NCBI GenBank assembly: GCA_965242855.1
Contig: OZ251509.1
Coordinates: 3,100,001 to 3,164,000 of the forward strand
Length of the DNA stretch: 64,000 nt
Reading direction: 5' to 3'
Source of the DNA: WTGU01 sp965242855
GTDB lineage: Bacteria > Pseudomonadota > Alphaproteobacteria > UBA828
Part shown: positions 20,825 through 29,205 of the stretch, piece after piece
Layout: each line of letters opens with the position of its first letter
How positions within the stretch are numbered: the stretch's first letter is position 1
The notes under the pieces: model-generated
What the model was told of the DNA's origin: nothing
Databases searched by the model: none
What the model saw: the letters and a program-made list of their open reading frames with translations, nothing else
Translations under genes and position numbers: made by a program

Positions 20825-21427
20825 ATGGCCGACGCGCTCGACTTCTACTTCGATTTCTCCTCGCCCTACGGCTATCTCGCCGCCGCGCGCATCGACGCCC
20901 TCGCCGCCCGCCACGGGCGCGCGGTCGTCTGGCGGCCCTTCATGCTCGGCGCCGTGTTCCAGAAGATCGGCGGGAGCCCCCTGGTCGACCAGCCGCTGAA
21001 GGGCCCTTACGCGCGCCGCGACATCCCGCGCGCGGCGCGTCTGCACGGCATTCCCTTCGTCGTGCCCGAGCCGTTCCCGGTGGGCAGCGTCGCCGCCTGC
21101 CGCGCCTTCTACTGGCTGGCCGACCGCGACCCCACCCGGGCGCACGCCCTGGCGCGGGCGCTCTATCGCGGCTACTTCGCCGAGAACCGCGACCTGAGCA
21201 GGCCGGAGACGGTGACGGCGGCCGCGCGCGCGCTCGGCGTGGACGGCGCGGCGCTGGAGTCCGCGCTGGGCGACGCGGCGGTCAAGGAGCGGCTGCGCGC
21301 CGAGAACGACGCGGCGCTCGCGCGCGGCGTCTTCGGCTCGCCCACCGTCTTCGTCGGCGACGAGATGTTCTGGGGCAACGACCGCCTGGAGCAGGTCGAC
21401 CGCTGGCTCGAAACCGGCGGCTGGTAG
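20825..21427 (+). CDS. DsbA-family 2-hydroxychromene-2-carboxylate isomerase-like protein
   Basis: 200-residue thioredoxin/GST-kappa-fold protein. The N-terminus FYFDFSSPYGYLAAARIDALAA carries the catalytic-site Ser of the HCCA isomerase/GST-kappa group instead of a CxxC, and the C-terminus has GVFGSPTVFVGDEMFWGNDRLEQV. Known members isomerise 2-hydroxychromene-2-carboxylate with glutathione in naphthalene breakdown, but most genomic copies have no known substrate. ATG at 20825 follows GCGGAGG; an in-frame ATG at 20798 overlapping the previous stop is an alternative. Confidence 0.85.
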   Translation: MADALDFYFDFSSPYGYLAAARIDALAARHGRAVVWRPFMLGAVFQKIGGSPLVDQPLKGPYARRDIPRAARLHGIPFVVPEPFPVGSVAACRAFYWLADRDPTRAHALARALYRGYFAENRDLSRPETVTAAARALGVDGAALESALGDAAVKERLRAENDAALARGVFGSPTVFVGDEMFWGNDRLEQVDRWLETGGW

Positions 21428-21441
21428 CGGGGCGCCGCCGG

Positions 21442-22218
21442 TCAGCGCGGCTCGAGGGTGACCTCGTCGTCGTAAACCCCTTCCGGCAGCGGCAGGCCGT
21501 CCAGCACGTCCGCGCCGAGCGGACCGTCGGGCGCGATGCCATGGCGTTCCAGCAGGGCCATGAGCTGGCGCGCGTGCTGCGCGGCGTGCCAGACGGTGCG
21601 CTCGAGCACGCTTTCGGCGCTCCGATGGCCGTAATAGGTGTCGAGCACGGGCCAGCGCCCGGGCGGGCCGGCGCCGCGCCACCAGGCGGCGAGCGCGTCA
21701 CTCACCGTCCGCCCGTAGGCCGCGACCGCGACGGCGGAGCGCATGTCGGCGCCGGGCTTGCGCTCGAAATAGTCGAAGGCGAGCCGGGCGCCGCCCACGG
21801 CGTCGAGGAACGCCGCCGGGATGACGAAGATATGGTAGGCGAGGTCGAGGACCGTCCGATCGCGCCCCGGCAGGGCGGCGGCGAGGGCCTCCTCCGGGAA
21901 CTGGCCGAGATAGCGCCGGGTGGCGGCGAGAATCAGGTCGAGCTTGCGGACCAGCGCGGCGGGCGCCGGCGGCGTCCGCTCGTGCGCCACGCCGACGAAG
22001 CGCGCGAGTTCGTCTAGGTCCTGGGCGAAGACGAAGCGCCTCCCCCGCGCCACGACCGGCACGGACCGGACGCCCAGGCGCGCGAGCGCGTCCATGGCGC
22101 CCGGCCGGGCCCGCACGTCGATCGATTCGTAAGGGACACCGTGGGCGGCCAGGAATTCCTTGGCCCGCAGGCAGCTCGAACAGCCCGGCTGCCAATACAC
22201 CTTGAAGCCCTCGGCCAT
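21442..22218 (-). CDS. Glutaredoxin-DinB domain fusion protein
   Basis: 258-residue two-domain protein. Residues 1 to about 80 are glutaredoxin-like: YWQPGCSSCLRAKEFL with Cys13/Cys16, and SVPVVARGRRFVFAQDLDEL with the cis-Pro loop. Residues about 90-258 resemble the DinB/YfiT four-helix fold, with the expected three metal-binding His positions (DLAYHIFVIP and WHAAQHARQLM). DinB-fold proteins are often thiol-dependent S-transferases using bacillithiol, mycothiol or glutathione, so fusing a thiol-redox domain is chemically coherent. Its stop lies opposite and just past the isomerase gene, and it is preceded by an SDR gene 11 bases upstream on the same strand. Confidence 0.82.
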   Translation of the reverse strand: MAEGFKVYWQPGCSSCLRAKEFLAAHGVPYESIDVRARPGAMDALARLGVRSVPVVARGRRFVFAQDLDELARFVGVAHERTPPAPAALVRKLDLILAATRRYLGQFPEEALAAALPGRDRTVLDLAYHIFVIPAAFLDAVGGARLAFDYFERKPGADMRSAVAVAAYGRTVSDALAAWWRGAGPPGRWPVLDTYYGHRSAESVLERTVWHAAQHARQLMALLERHGIAPDGPLGADVLDGLPLPEGVYDDEVTLEPR

Positions 22219-22229
22219 CGACCGATCCC

Positions 22230-23003
22230 CTATTCGGCGGTGTAGCCGCCGTCGATCACCAGCTCGGTGCCGGTGACGAACCTGGCCTCGTCGGAGGCCA
22301 GGTAGACGACGCCGTTGGCGACGTCGTCCGGCTCGCCGACATGGCCCAGCGGATGCAGCTTGCCGAATTTGCGGGCGCCGGCGGCGGCGTCGCCGTACAT
22401 GCGGAGCGCGGTCTCCGCCATCATCGGCGTGTCGACGAAGGCGGGATGGATCGAGTTGACGCGGACGCCGCTGCCGTCGCGCGCACATTCGAGCGCCACG
22501 CATTTGGTGAAGTAGCGCACCGCGCCCTTCGACGCCGTGTAGGCGGCGAGATGCGCCGTGCCGACCATGCCCAGCACCGAGGACATGTTGACGATGGAGC
22601 CGCCGCCCGTCCGCCGCATCGCCGGGACCGCGCTCCTGGTGCCGAGGAAGACGCCGTCGGCGTTGACCGCCATGATCCGCCGCCAAGTCGCCAGCGAGAC
22701 CGCGGCGAGCGGCTCCGCCCGCGTGACGCCGGCGTTGTTGAAGAGCACGTCGAGGCGCCCGTGCTCCGCCAGCACCGCCTCGATCGCCGCCCGCCATGCG
22801 GCCTCGCAGGTCACGTCGAGGGGGTGGAAGCGGGCGTCGCCGCCGGCCGCCGAGATCGCCCCGGCGACCGCCGCACCGCGCGCCTCGTCGCGCCCCGTGA
22901 CCAGCACCGCCGCGCCCTCTTCCGCGAGGCGGCGCGCCGTCGCCGCGCCGATCCCGCTCGTCGCGCCGGTCACGATCGCCACCTTGCCGTCGAGCCTCCC
23001 CAT
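22230..23003 (-). CDS. SDR-family oxidoreductase
   Basis: 257-residue classical short-chain dehydrogenase. Cofactor motif TGATSGIG, NNAG in LFNNAGVT, catalytic Ser in VNMSSVLG and YxxxK in YTASKGAVRY are all present; DVT after the third strand and the lack of basic residues after the first beta strand suggest NAD(H). The C-terminal FVTGTELVIDGGYTAE is typical. It is transcribed toward the glutaredoxin-DinB gene and diverges from the AidB-like gene with 95 bases between. The substrate is unknown. Confidence 0.9.
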   Translation of the reverse strand: MGRLDGKVAIVTGATSGIGAATARRLAEEGAAVLVTGRDEARGAAVAGAISAAGGDARFHPLDVTCEAAWRAAIEAVLAEHGRLDVLFNNAGVTRAEPLAAVSLATWRRIMAVNADGVFLGTRSAVPAMRRTGGGSIVNMSSVLGMVGTAHLAAYTASKGAVRYFTKCVALECARDGSGVRVNSIHPAFVDTPMMAETALRMYGDAAAGARKFGKLHPLGHVGEPDDVANGVVYLASDEARFVTGTELVIDGGYTAE

Positions 23004-23098
23004 GGGAGCGCCGCCTCTCCGTTCCGCCCGTGGCGCGCGCCGCGCGACCGACTATAACCCCATCGAGGCGGACGGCGCGAACGCGAGACGGGGAACCC

Positions 23099-24823
23099 AT
23101 GACGGAACGGACCGACCGGCACCGGGAGAACGTCTACGAAGCGGACAGGAACCTGCAGGCGCTGCTGCGCCGCCGCGCGCCATGGCTGACGGAAGCGGAC
23201 GCGGAGCGGCTCGCAAGCTTCGGCGCCTGGGTGGCGACGGAGGTCGAGGCGCAGGCCGACTACACCAACCGCTTCGCTCCGCCGCTCCTGGAGACCCTGG
23301 ACGAGGCCGGCCGGGCGCGCTCCGCGGTGCGCCACAACCCGCTCTACGCCGCCGTCCACCGGGAGGTCTACGCACGCGGCGTCGTCGGGCTGAACCACGG
23401 GCCCGGCCGGCGCCCCTTCGCGCTCACCTTCGCGATGGGCTACCTGCTGGCGCAGGCCGACATCTCGATCCACTGTCCGGTCACGCTGACCGGCGCCGTG
23501 GCTTACGTCCTCGATCGTTTCGCACCGCCGGGCATCCGCGACGCCTGGCTGCCCGGCTTGGTGCGCATGGACGGCGCTGCCGCCACCGGCGGCACCTGGG
23601 TCACCGAGAAGCAGGGCGGGAGCGACGTGGGCGCCACCGCGACGATCGCGCGGCCCGCCGCGGGGGGCGCCCTGCTGCGCGGGCTCAAATGGTTCGCCAG
23701 CAACGCCGACGGCGACCTCGCGCTCACCCTCGCCCGGCCGGAGGGCGCGCCGGACGGCGCTGCCGGGCTCGGCCTCTATCTCGTCCCCTCCCGCCTGGCG
23801 GACGGCGCCCCCAACCGCACCCGCATCCGGCGGCTGAAGGACAAGCTCGGCACCCGCGGCCTGGCCACCGGGGAGATCGAGCTCGACGACGCCTGGGCCG
23901 CGGCGGTGACGCCGCCGCCGGAGGGCCTGAAGACGATGATGGCGGCGCTGGGCTACAGCCGCATCCACAACGCGATGGCGTCGGCCGGCGTGCAGCGGCG
24001 CGCCTTCGCCGAGGCCCGACACCACGCCGCGACCCGCGAGGCCTTCGGCCGGCGCCTCGACGCCTACCCGATGATGCAAGAGCGGCTCGTCGAACTCCTG
24101 GCGCGGTCGGAGGCGAGCACGGCGCTCGCCTTCGCCGCGGCCGAGGCGTTCGACGCAGGCCCGGCCGGGGAACCCTGGACGCGGCTCGTCACCGCGCTCG
24201 CCAAGTATCTCACGGCGGAATGGGCGATCGCGGCGGCCAGCCGCGCCATCGAGCTCCTCGGCGGCAACGGCTACACCGAGGAATATCCGACGGCGCGCCT
24301 GCTCCGCGACGCCCAGGTGTTGACGGTGTGGGAGGGACCGCCCAACGTCCAGGCCCTCGAACTGCTGCGCCTCGCGGGCGGAAGCGCGCCGGGCCTCGCG
24401 GCGTTCGACGCGCGGCTCGACGCCATCCTGGACGCGGCCGCCGAATGCCCGGCCCTCGCCCCGCCGCGGGGCCTGATCGCCGCCGCCCGCCGGGAGATCG
24501 CGGCCTTGCGCGCGCTGGTTCGGGGCACCGCGGGCGAGGGGCCGCGCCACGCGCACCGGCTGATGGCGCTCATGGCGCGGACCCTCGCGGCCGCCCTCCT
24601 GGTGGAGGAAGCCGCCGCCGACTGGCAGGCGGGGGATGCCCGCAAGGCGGTCGTGGCCCGCCTCTTCGCCGCCCGGGCGCTGGCCGCGCCGGGGCCTCCG
24701 GAACCGGGCGAGAGCGAGGGCGAACGCTTCTTCGCGCCGCTCGCCGCCCATCGCCCGATCGCACCGGCCCGCCTGCACGCGCGCCCCTCGTGCGGCGGAC
24801 GGGGAGCGGGAAATCCGGGCTGA
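23099..24823 (+). CDS. AidB-like acyl-CoA dehydrogenase
   Basis: 574-residue member of the AidB branch of the acyl-CoA dehydrogenases, longer than the usual 380-400 residues because of an N-terminal helical region and a C-terminal extension after the ACAD core. Seen motifs are TGGTWVTEKQGGSDVGA, LGTRGLATGEIELDDA, YSRIHNAMASAGVQRRAF and VLTVWEGPPNVQALELLR, the last carrying the Glu of the family. E. coli AidB binds DNA and is induced by alkylation, but its basic C-terminal half is only weakly echoed here. It is most likely a flavoprotein dehydrogenase of unknown substrate. Confidence 0.85.
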   Translation: MTERTDRHRENVYEADRNLQALLRRRAPWLTEADAERLASFGAWVATEVEAQADYTNRFAPPLLETLDEAGRARSAVRHNPLYAAVHREVYARGVVGLNHGPGRRPFALTFAMGYLLAQADISIHCPVTLTGAVAYVLDRFAPPGIRDAWLPGLVRMDGAAATGGTWVTEKQGGSDVGATATIARPAAGGALLRGLKWFASNADGDLALTLARPEGAPDGAAGLGLYLVPSRLADGAPNRTRIRRLKDKLGTRGLATGEIELDDAWAAAVTPPPEGLKTMMAALGYSRIHNAMASAGVQRRAFAEARHHAATREAFGRRLDAYPMMQERLVELLARSEASTALAFAAAEAFDAGPAGEPWTRLVTALAKYLTAEWAIAAASRAIELLGGNGYTEEYPTARLLRDAQVLTVWEGPPNVQALELLRLAGGSAPGLAAFDARLDAILDAAAECPALAPPRGLIAAARREIAALRALVRGTAGEGPRHAHRLMALMARTLAAALLVEEAAADWQAGDARKAVVARLFAARALAAPGPPEPGESEGERFFAPLAAHRPIAPARLHARPSCGGRGAGNPG

Positions 24824-24847
24824 GCGGGCCGGCTCCCTTTCCTCCTC

Positions 24848-24887
24848 CGTCACAAATTCGTTACAAAACCGACATAAATTCGCTTGT
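24848..24887 (+). promoter_or_regulatory. PhoB box (tandem 7-mers) upstream of pstC
   Basis: CGTCACA, CGTTACA and CGACATA occur at 24848, 24859 and 24870, separated by 4-base AT-rich spacers (AATT, AAAC), with a weaker CGCTTGT at 24881. The 11-base period and the TGTCAC/TGTTAC-like heptamers match known PhoB binding sites. The site is an AT-rich island in GC-rich DNA about 70 bases before the pstC start. It predicts phosphate-starvation activation of the operon whose last gene is phoB itself, giving positive autoregulation. Confidence 0.8.
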
Positions 24888-24952
24888 GGTCGGGCCTACG
24901 GTTGGTCGTCGCCGGCGCGGCCGGGCGACTCCCGCAACAACGGCCGGACAGC

Positions 24953-26335
24953 GTGTCGCTCACCGTCCTCCTCGTCGCGATCCTAGCGCTGGCGGCTCTC
25001 GGCCTCTATCTGGGCCCCCGGCGCGCGCTCCGCGCCGGCGGCGCCGGCGGCGGCAGGCTGCACTCCATGCCGGCCTATCACGGCTGGTACGTGGCGCTCT
25101 GGTGCGGCATCCCGGCGGGGCTCGTGCTCGTCGCCTGGACCGTCGCCGAGGCGCCGATCCTCGAGGCGCTGCTGCTGTCCTCGCTCGGCCCCGAAGTGGC
25201 GGACCGGCCGCCGGCGACGATCGGCCTGCTGCTCAACGACGTGCGCAATCTTGCGGCGGGCGACGCGGTGAGCCGCGAAGTCGACCCGGCGTTGCGCGCG
25301 GCGGCCGACCGCTACGCCGGCATGGAGGTCACGGCGCGCGCGGCCGTGCTGGCGCTGGGCCTGGCCGTCGCCGTCGCCGGCTTCGGCTGGGCCTGGCGGC
25401 GCGTCGCGCCGGACCTGCGCGCGCGCAACAAGGTGGAGGGGGTCGTGAACGCGGTCCTGCTCCTCTCCTCCTGCGCCGCCATCGTCACCACGATCGGCAT
25501 CGTCCTCTCGGTGCTCTTCGAATCGATCCGCTTCTTCTCGATCGTTCCGTTCTGGGATTTCCTCTTCGGCCTCAAATGGAGCCCGCAGACGGCCATTCGC
25601 GCGGACCAGGTGGGCAGCACCGGTTCGTTCGGCGCCATCCCGCTCTTCGCCGGCACGTTGATGATCACGGTGATCGCGATGCTCGTCGCGCTCCCCGTCG
25701 GGCTGTTCGCCGCCATCTACATGGCGGAGTTCGCGCGGCCGCGGTTCCGCAATTCGGTCAAGCCCGTCCTCGAGATATTGGCGGGCGTGCCGACGGTGGT
25801 TTACGGCTTCTTCGCGGCGCTCGTCGTCGCGCCTGCGATCCGGGGCTTCGGCGAACGGATCGGCCTCGACGTCGCCTCCGAGAGCGCGCTCGCGGCGGGC
25901 GCCGTGATGGGCATCATGATCATCCCGTTCGTTTCGTCGCTGAGCGACGACGCCATCGTCGCCGTGCCCGATTCGCTGCGTGAAGGCTCCCTCGCGGTGG
26001 GCGCCACCAAGTCGGAAACCGTGGTCAAGGTGATCCTGCCCGCCGCCCTCCCCGGGATCGTCGCCGCCTGCCTGCTCGCGGTCAGCCGCGCCATCGGCGA
26101 GACCATGATCGTGGTCATGGCCGCGGGCCTCGCCGCCAACCTCACGGCCAACCCCCTCGACGCGGTGACCACCGTAACGGTCCAGATCGTCACCCTGCTC
26201 GTCGGCGACCAGGAGTTCGACAGCGCGAAGACTCTCGCGGCCTTCGCCCTCGGGCTGATGCTCTTCGTCGTAACGCTGGCGCTCAACGTCGTGGCTCTGG
26301 GGATCGCCCGCAAATATCGGGAGCAATATGACTGA
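24953..26335 (+). CDS. pstC: Phosphate ABC transporter permease PstC
   Basis: Inner-membrane permease of the high-affinity phosphate transporter, 460 residues from GTG 24953 (SLTVLLVAILAL). It is longer than E. coli PstC because of an N-terminal hydrophobic segment plus a soluble insert (about 70-150) before the core. The core shows SIVPFWDFLFGLKWSP, LPVGLFAAIYMAEFA, ILAGVPTVVYGFFA and the cytoplasmic EAA loop EGSLAVGATKSETV. A TTG at 24884 inside the PhoB box gives a longer frame but would place the operator in coding sequence. The end overlaps pstA by 8 bases. Confidence 0.92.
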   Translation: MSLTVLLVAILALAALGLYLGPRRALRAGGAGGGRLHSMPAYHGWYVALWCGIPAGLVLVAWTVAEAPILEALLLSSLGPEVADRPPATIGLLLNDVRNLAAGDAVSREVDPALRAAADRYAGMEVTARAAVLALGLAVAVAGFGWAWRRVAPDLRARNKVEGVVNAVLLLSSCAAIVTTIGIVLSVLFESIRFFSIVPFWDFLFGLKWSPQTAIRADQVGSTGSFGAIPLFAGTLMITVIAMLVALPVGLFAAIYMAEFARPRFRNSVKPVLEILAGVPTVVYGFFAALVVAPAIRGFGERIGLDVASESALAAGAVMGIMIIPFVSSLSDDAIVAVPDSLREGSLAVGATKSETVVKVILPAALPGIVAACLLAVSRAIGETMIVVMAAGLAANLTANPLDAVTTVTVQIVTLLVGDQEFDSAKTLAAFALGLMLFVVTLALNVVALGIARKYREQYD

Positions 26336-27638
26336 CGCCGCCCGGCCGCCGCGCGACGGCGCGTGGCAGGATGCCGACTGGACGCGCCGCCGCCTGCGCC
26401 GCCGCTACCGCGCCGAACGCCGCTTCAAGGCCTTCGGGCTCGCCGCCGTCTGCGTCGCGCTGGCCTTCCTCGCGATCCTGCTCGGGAGCGTCGTCGCCAG
26501 GGGCTACCCCGCGTTCGTGCGGACGCAGGTCGCCCTTGATGTGACGTTCGACCCCGCGGTCCTGGGCCTGGGCGATTCGCCCACCCCGGGCGAGGTCGAG
26601 AAGGCGGATTACGGCCGGCTCCTGCGCGAAGCGCTGTTCGCCGCCTTCCCCGAGGTGACGGAGCGGCGCGAGCGCCGCAAGCTGCTCAAGCTCGTGAGCA
26701 CGGCCGCGCGCTTCGAGCTCCGCGCCCTGATCCGGGACGACCCGTCGGTCATGGGCGCGACCCGCCGCGTCTGGCTCACCGCTTCGAGCGACGTGGACAT
26801 GCTGATCAAGGGGCGCGCGCCGCGCGACCTGCCGGAAGACGAACGCCGCCTCGACGACCGGCAGATCGCCTGGATCGACAGGCTCGCCGCCGCCGGGGCG
26901 GTGGAGACGGTGTTCAACGCGGCCTTCTTCACCAACGCCGATTCGCGGGAGCCCGAGATCGCCGGCATCGGCGGCGCCATCGTCGGCTCGCTGTTCACGC
27001 TCCTGGTGACGCTGCTGCTGGCCTGCCCGATCGGCGTCACCGCCGCGGTCTATCTCGAGGAGTTCGCGCCCAGGAATCGCCTGACCGACCTGATCGAGGT
27101 CAACATCAACAACCTGGCGGCAGTGCCTTCCATCGTGTTCGGCCTGCTGGGGCTGGCCGTCTTCATCAACGTCTTCCATCTGCCGCGCTCGGCGCCCATC
27201 GTGGGCGGCCTGACGCTGACGCTGATGACTCTGCCGACGATCATCATCGCCAGCCGCGCGGCGCTCAAGGCGGTGCCGCCGTCGATCCGCGAGGGCGCCT
27301 ACGGCGTCGGCGCCTCGCCGGTCCAGGTCGTCTTCCACCACGTCCTGCCGCTCGCCATGCCCGGCATCCTGACCGGCACGATCATCGGCATGGCCCAGGC
27401 GTTGGGCGAGACGGCGCCGCTCCTGATGATCGGGATGGTGGCGTTCATCGTGGACTTTCCCGGCGGCCCCTTCGACGCGGCGACGGCGCTCCCGGTGCAG
27501 ATCTTCCTCTGGGCGGACAGCCCCGAGCGCGGCTTCGTCGAGAAGGTGTCGGCCGCGATCCTGGTGCTGCTGGTCTTCCTGATCGCGATGAACGCCGCCG
27601 CGATTTATCTCAGGCGCAAATTCGAAATCCGCTGGTAG
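26328..27638 (+). CDS. pstA: Phosphate ABC transporter permease PstA
   Basis: Second phosphate permease, 436 residues. After the first membrane segment (about 35-60) there is a soluble region of about 150 residues, the DUF3333-type insert of alphaproteobacterial PstA, rich in Arg/Glu/Leu. The permease core follows with PIGVTAAVYLEEFAP, NLAAVPSIVFGLLG and the EAA loop EGAYGVGASPVQVV. It overlaps pstC by 8 bases and is followed after 11 bases by pstB. Confidence 0.93.
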   Translation: MTDAARPPRDGAWQDADWTRRRLRRRYRAERRFKAFGLAAVCVALAFLAILLGSVVARGYPAFVRTQVALDVTFDPAVLGLGDSPTPGEVEKADYGRLLREALFAAFPEVTERRERRKLLKLVSTAARFELRALIRDDPSVMGATRRVWLTASSDVDMLIKGRAPRDLPEDERRLDDRQIAWIDRLAAAGAVETVFNAAFFTNADSREPEIAGIGGAIVGSLFTLLVTLLLACPIGVTAAVYLEEFAPRNRLTDLIEVNINNLAAVPSIVFGLLGLAVFINVFHLPRSAPIVGGLTLTLMTLPTIIIASRAALKAVPPSIREGAYGVGASPVQVVFHHVLPLAMPGILTGTIIGMAQALGETAPLLMIGMVAFIVDFPGGPFDAATALPVQIFLWADSPERGFVEKVSAAILVLLVFLIAMNAAAIYLRRKFEIRW

Positions 27639-27649
27639 GGGGGAGCACC

Positions 27650-28447
27650 GTGAGCGAGAGCGACGACGGCGGCAAGGCGGCGCCCGCGCCGCCGGTGCGG
27701 ATGCGCGCCCGCGGCGTCGACGTCTTCTACGGCGACAAGCAGGCGCTGTTCGGCGTCGACATCGACCTCGCCGCCAACGAGGTGACCGCACTGATCGGCC
27801 CTTCCGGCTGCGGCAAGTCCACCTTCCTCCGCTGCCTGAACCGGATGAACGACATCATCGGCATCTGCCGGGTGAGCGGTTCCATCACCCTGGACGACCG
27901 GGACATCTACGGCCGCGACATCGACGTGGTGCAGCTCCGGGCGCGGATCGGCATGGTGTTTCAGAAGCCCAACCCGTTCCCGAAATCGATCTACGACAAC
28001 GTGGCCTACGGCCCGCGCATCCACGGCCTCGCCCGCAAGGGCCGCGCGCTCGACGACGTGGTCGAGCGAAGCCTCCGCCGGGCCGGCCTGTTCGACGAGG
28101 TCCGGGACAGGCTGCACCGGCCCGGCACCGAGCTCTCCGGCGGGCAGCAGCAGCGCCTGTGCATCGCCCGCGCCATCGCCATCAGCCCGGAGGTGATCCT
28201 GATGGACGAGCCCTGCTCGGCCCTCGATCCGATCGCTACGGCGAAGGTCGAGGAACTGATCGACGAGCTCAGGCAGCACTACACCATCGCCATCGTGACC
28301 CACAACATGCAGCAGGCCGCCCGCGTCTCGCAGTTCACCGCGTTCTTTCATCTCGGCGAGCTGGTGGAGTTCCAGGAAACCGAACGGCTCTTTACCAACC
28401 CGCGCGACCGGCGGACGCAGGACTACATCACCGGGCGCTTCGGTTGA
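27650..28447 (+). CDS. pstB: Phosphate ABC transporter ATPase PstB
   Basis: ATPase that energises the PstCA permease, 265 residues, GTG start after a GGGGGAGC site. Walker A is GPSGCGKST, the Q-loop FQKPNPFPKSIYDNV is diagnostic of PstB, the signature is LSGGQQQRLCIARA, Walker B is VILMDEPCSALDP, and the switch His is in VTHNM. The N-terminal dozen residues are a poorly conserved acidic leader. Confidence 0.96.
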   Translation: MSESDDGGKAAPAPPVRMRARGVDVFYGDKQALFGVDIDLAANEVTALIGPSGCGKSTFLRCLNRMNDIIGICRVSGSITLDDRDIYGRDIDVVQLRARIGMVFQKPNPFPKSIYDNVAYGPRIHGLARKGRALDDVVERSLRRAGLFDEVRDRLHRPGTELSGGQQQRLCIARAIAISPEVILMDEPCSALDPIATAKVEELIDELRQHYTIAIVTHNMQQAARVSQFTAFFHLGELVEFQETERLFTNPRDRRTQDYITGRFG

Positions 28448-28476
28448 GCGCCCCGACGGCAGGAGGAGGCCCGGCA

Positions 28477-29205
28477 ATGACGGCCGAGCATACGGTCAAG
28501 TCCTACGACGAGGAGCTGGATCGCATGAACAACGCGGTCCTCGAAATGGGCGGGCTCGTCGAGCGGCAGCTCGCCGCCTCGATCGACTCCCTCGTCAGGC
28601 GCGACGACGACCTCGCCTCCCAGGTCATCACCGACGACCGGCGGGTGGACGCGCTGGAAGCGGAGATCGACCAGCTGGCGATGCGCATCCTAGCCCTGCG
28701 CCAGCCGGTCGCGGTGGACCTGCGGACGATCATCGCCTCACTCAAGATCGCGAGCGATCTCGAACGCATGGGAGACTACGCCGCCAACGGCGCCAAGCGC
28801 ACCATCGCCCTCGACGAGATCGATCCAATGCGCCTGACCCGCGCGATCTCGCGCATGGCGAGGACGGTCCAGGGCATGATCAAGGAGGTCCTCGACGCCT
28901 TCCGGGATGGGGACGTGGAGCGCGCCATGGCCGTCTGGCGGCGCGACGAGGAGGTCGACGAATCCTACAACAGCCTGTTCCGCGAGCTCCTGACCTACAT
29001 GATGGAGGACCCGCGGCGCATAGCGCCTTGCGCGCACCTCCTGTTCGTCGCCAAGAACATCGAGCGCATCGGCGACCACGCGACCAACATCGCCGAGATC
29101 ATCAATTACGCGGTGACCGGCACCCCCGTCGGCGAGGAACGCCCCAAGGGCGACGTCACGCCGTTTCATTCCGCGAAAGACGAAACCGGGGCGCCCAAAC
29201 CATGA
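28477..29205 (+). CDS. phoU: Phosphate signalling protein PhoU
   Basis: PhoU couples the transport state of Pst to the PhoR/PhoB two-component system. The 242-residue product has two three-helix bundles with metal-binding signatures DLERMGDYAANGAK and NIERIGDHATNIAEI. ATG at 28477 follows AGGAGGAGG. The stop overlaps the phoB start (ATGA). Confidence 0.95.
   Translation: MTAEHTVKSYDEELDRMNNAVLEMGGLVERQLAASIDSLVRRDDDLASQVITDDRRVDALEAEIDQLAMRILALRQPVAVDLRTIIASLKIASDLERMGDYAANGAKRTIALDEIDPMRLTRAISRMARTVQGMIKEVLDAFRDGDVERAMAVWRRDEEVDESYNSLFRELLTYMMEDPRRIAPCAHLLFVAKNIERIGDHATNIAEIINYAVTGTPVGEERPKGDVTPFHSAKDETGAPKP

Noticed and set aside
24802..24840. GGGAGC...GCTCCC hairpin with TTT near the end of the AidB-like gene
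   Set aside because: The left arm is within coding sequence, the loop is long and the T-run is only three, so a terminator is not convincing.
24884..24952. TTG at 24884 as an alternative start for pstC
   Set aside because: It lies inside the PhoB box, so the operator would be coding. The GTG at 24953 begins a normal hydrophobic N-terminus.
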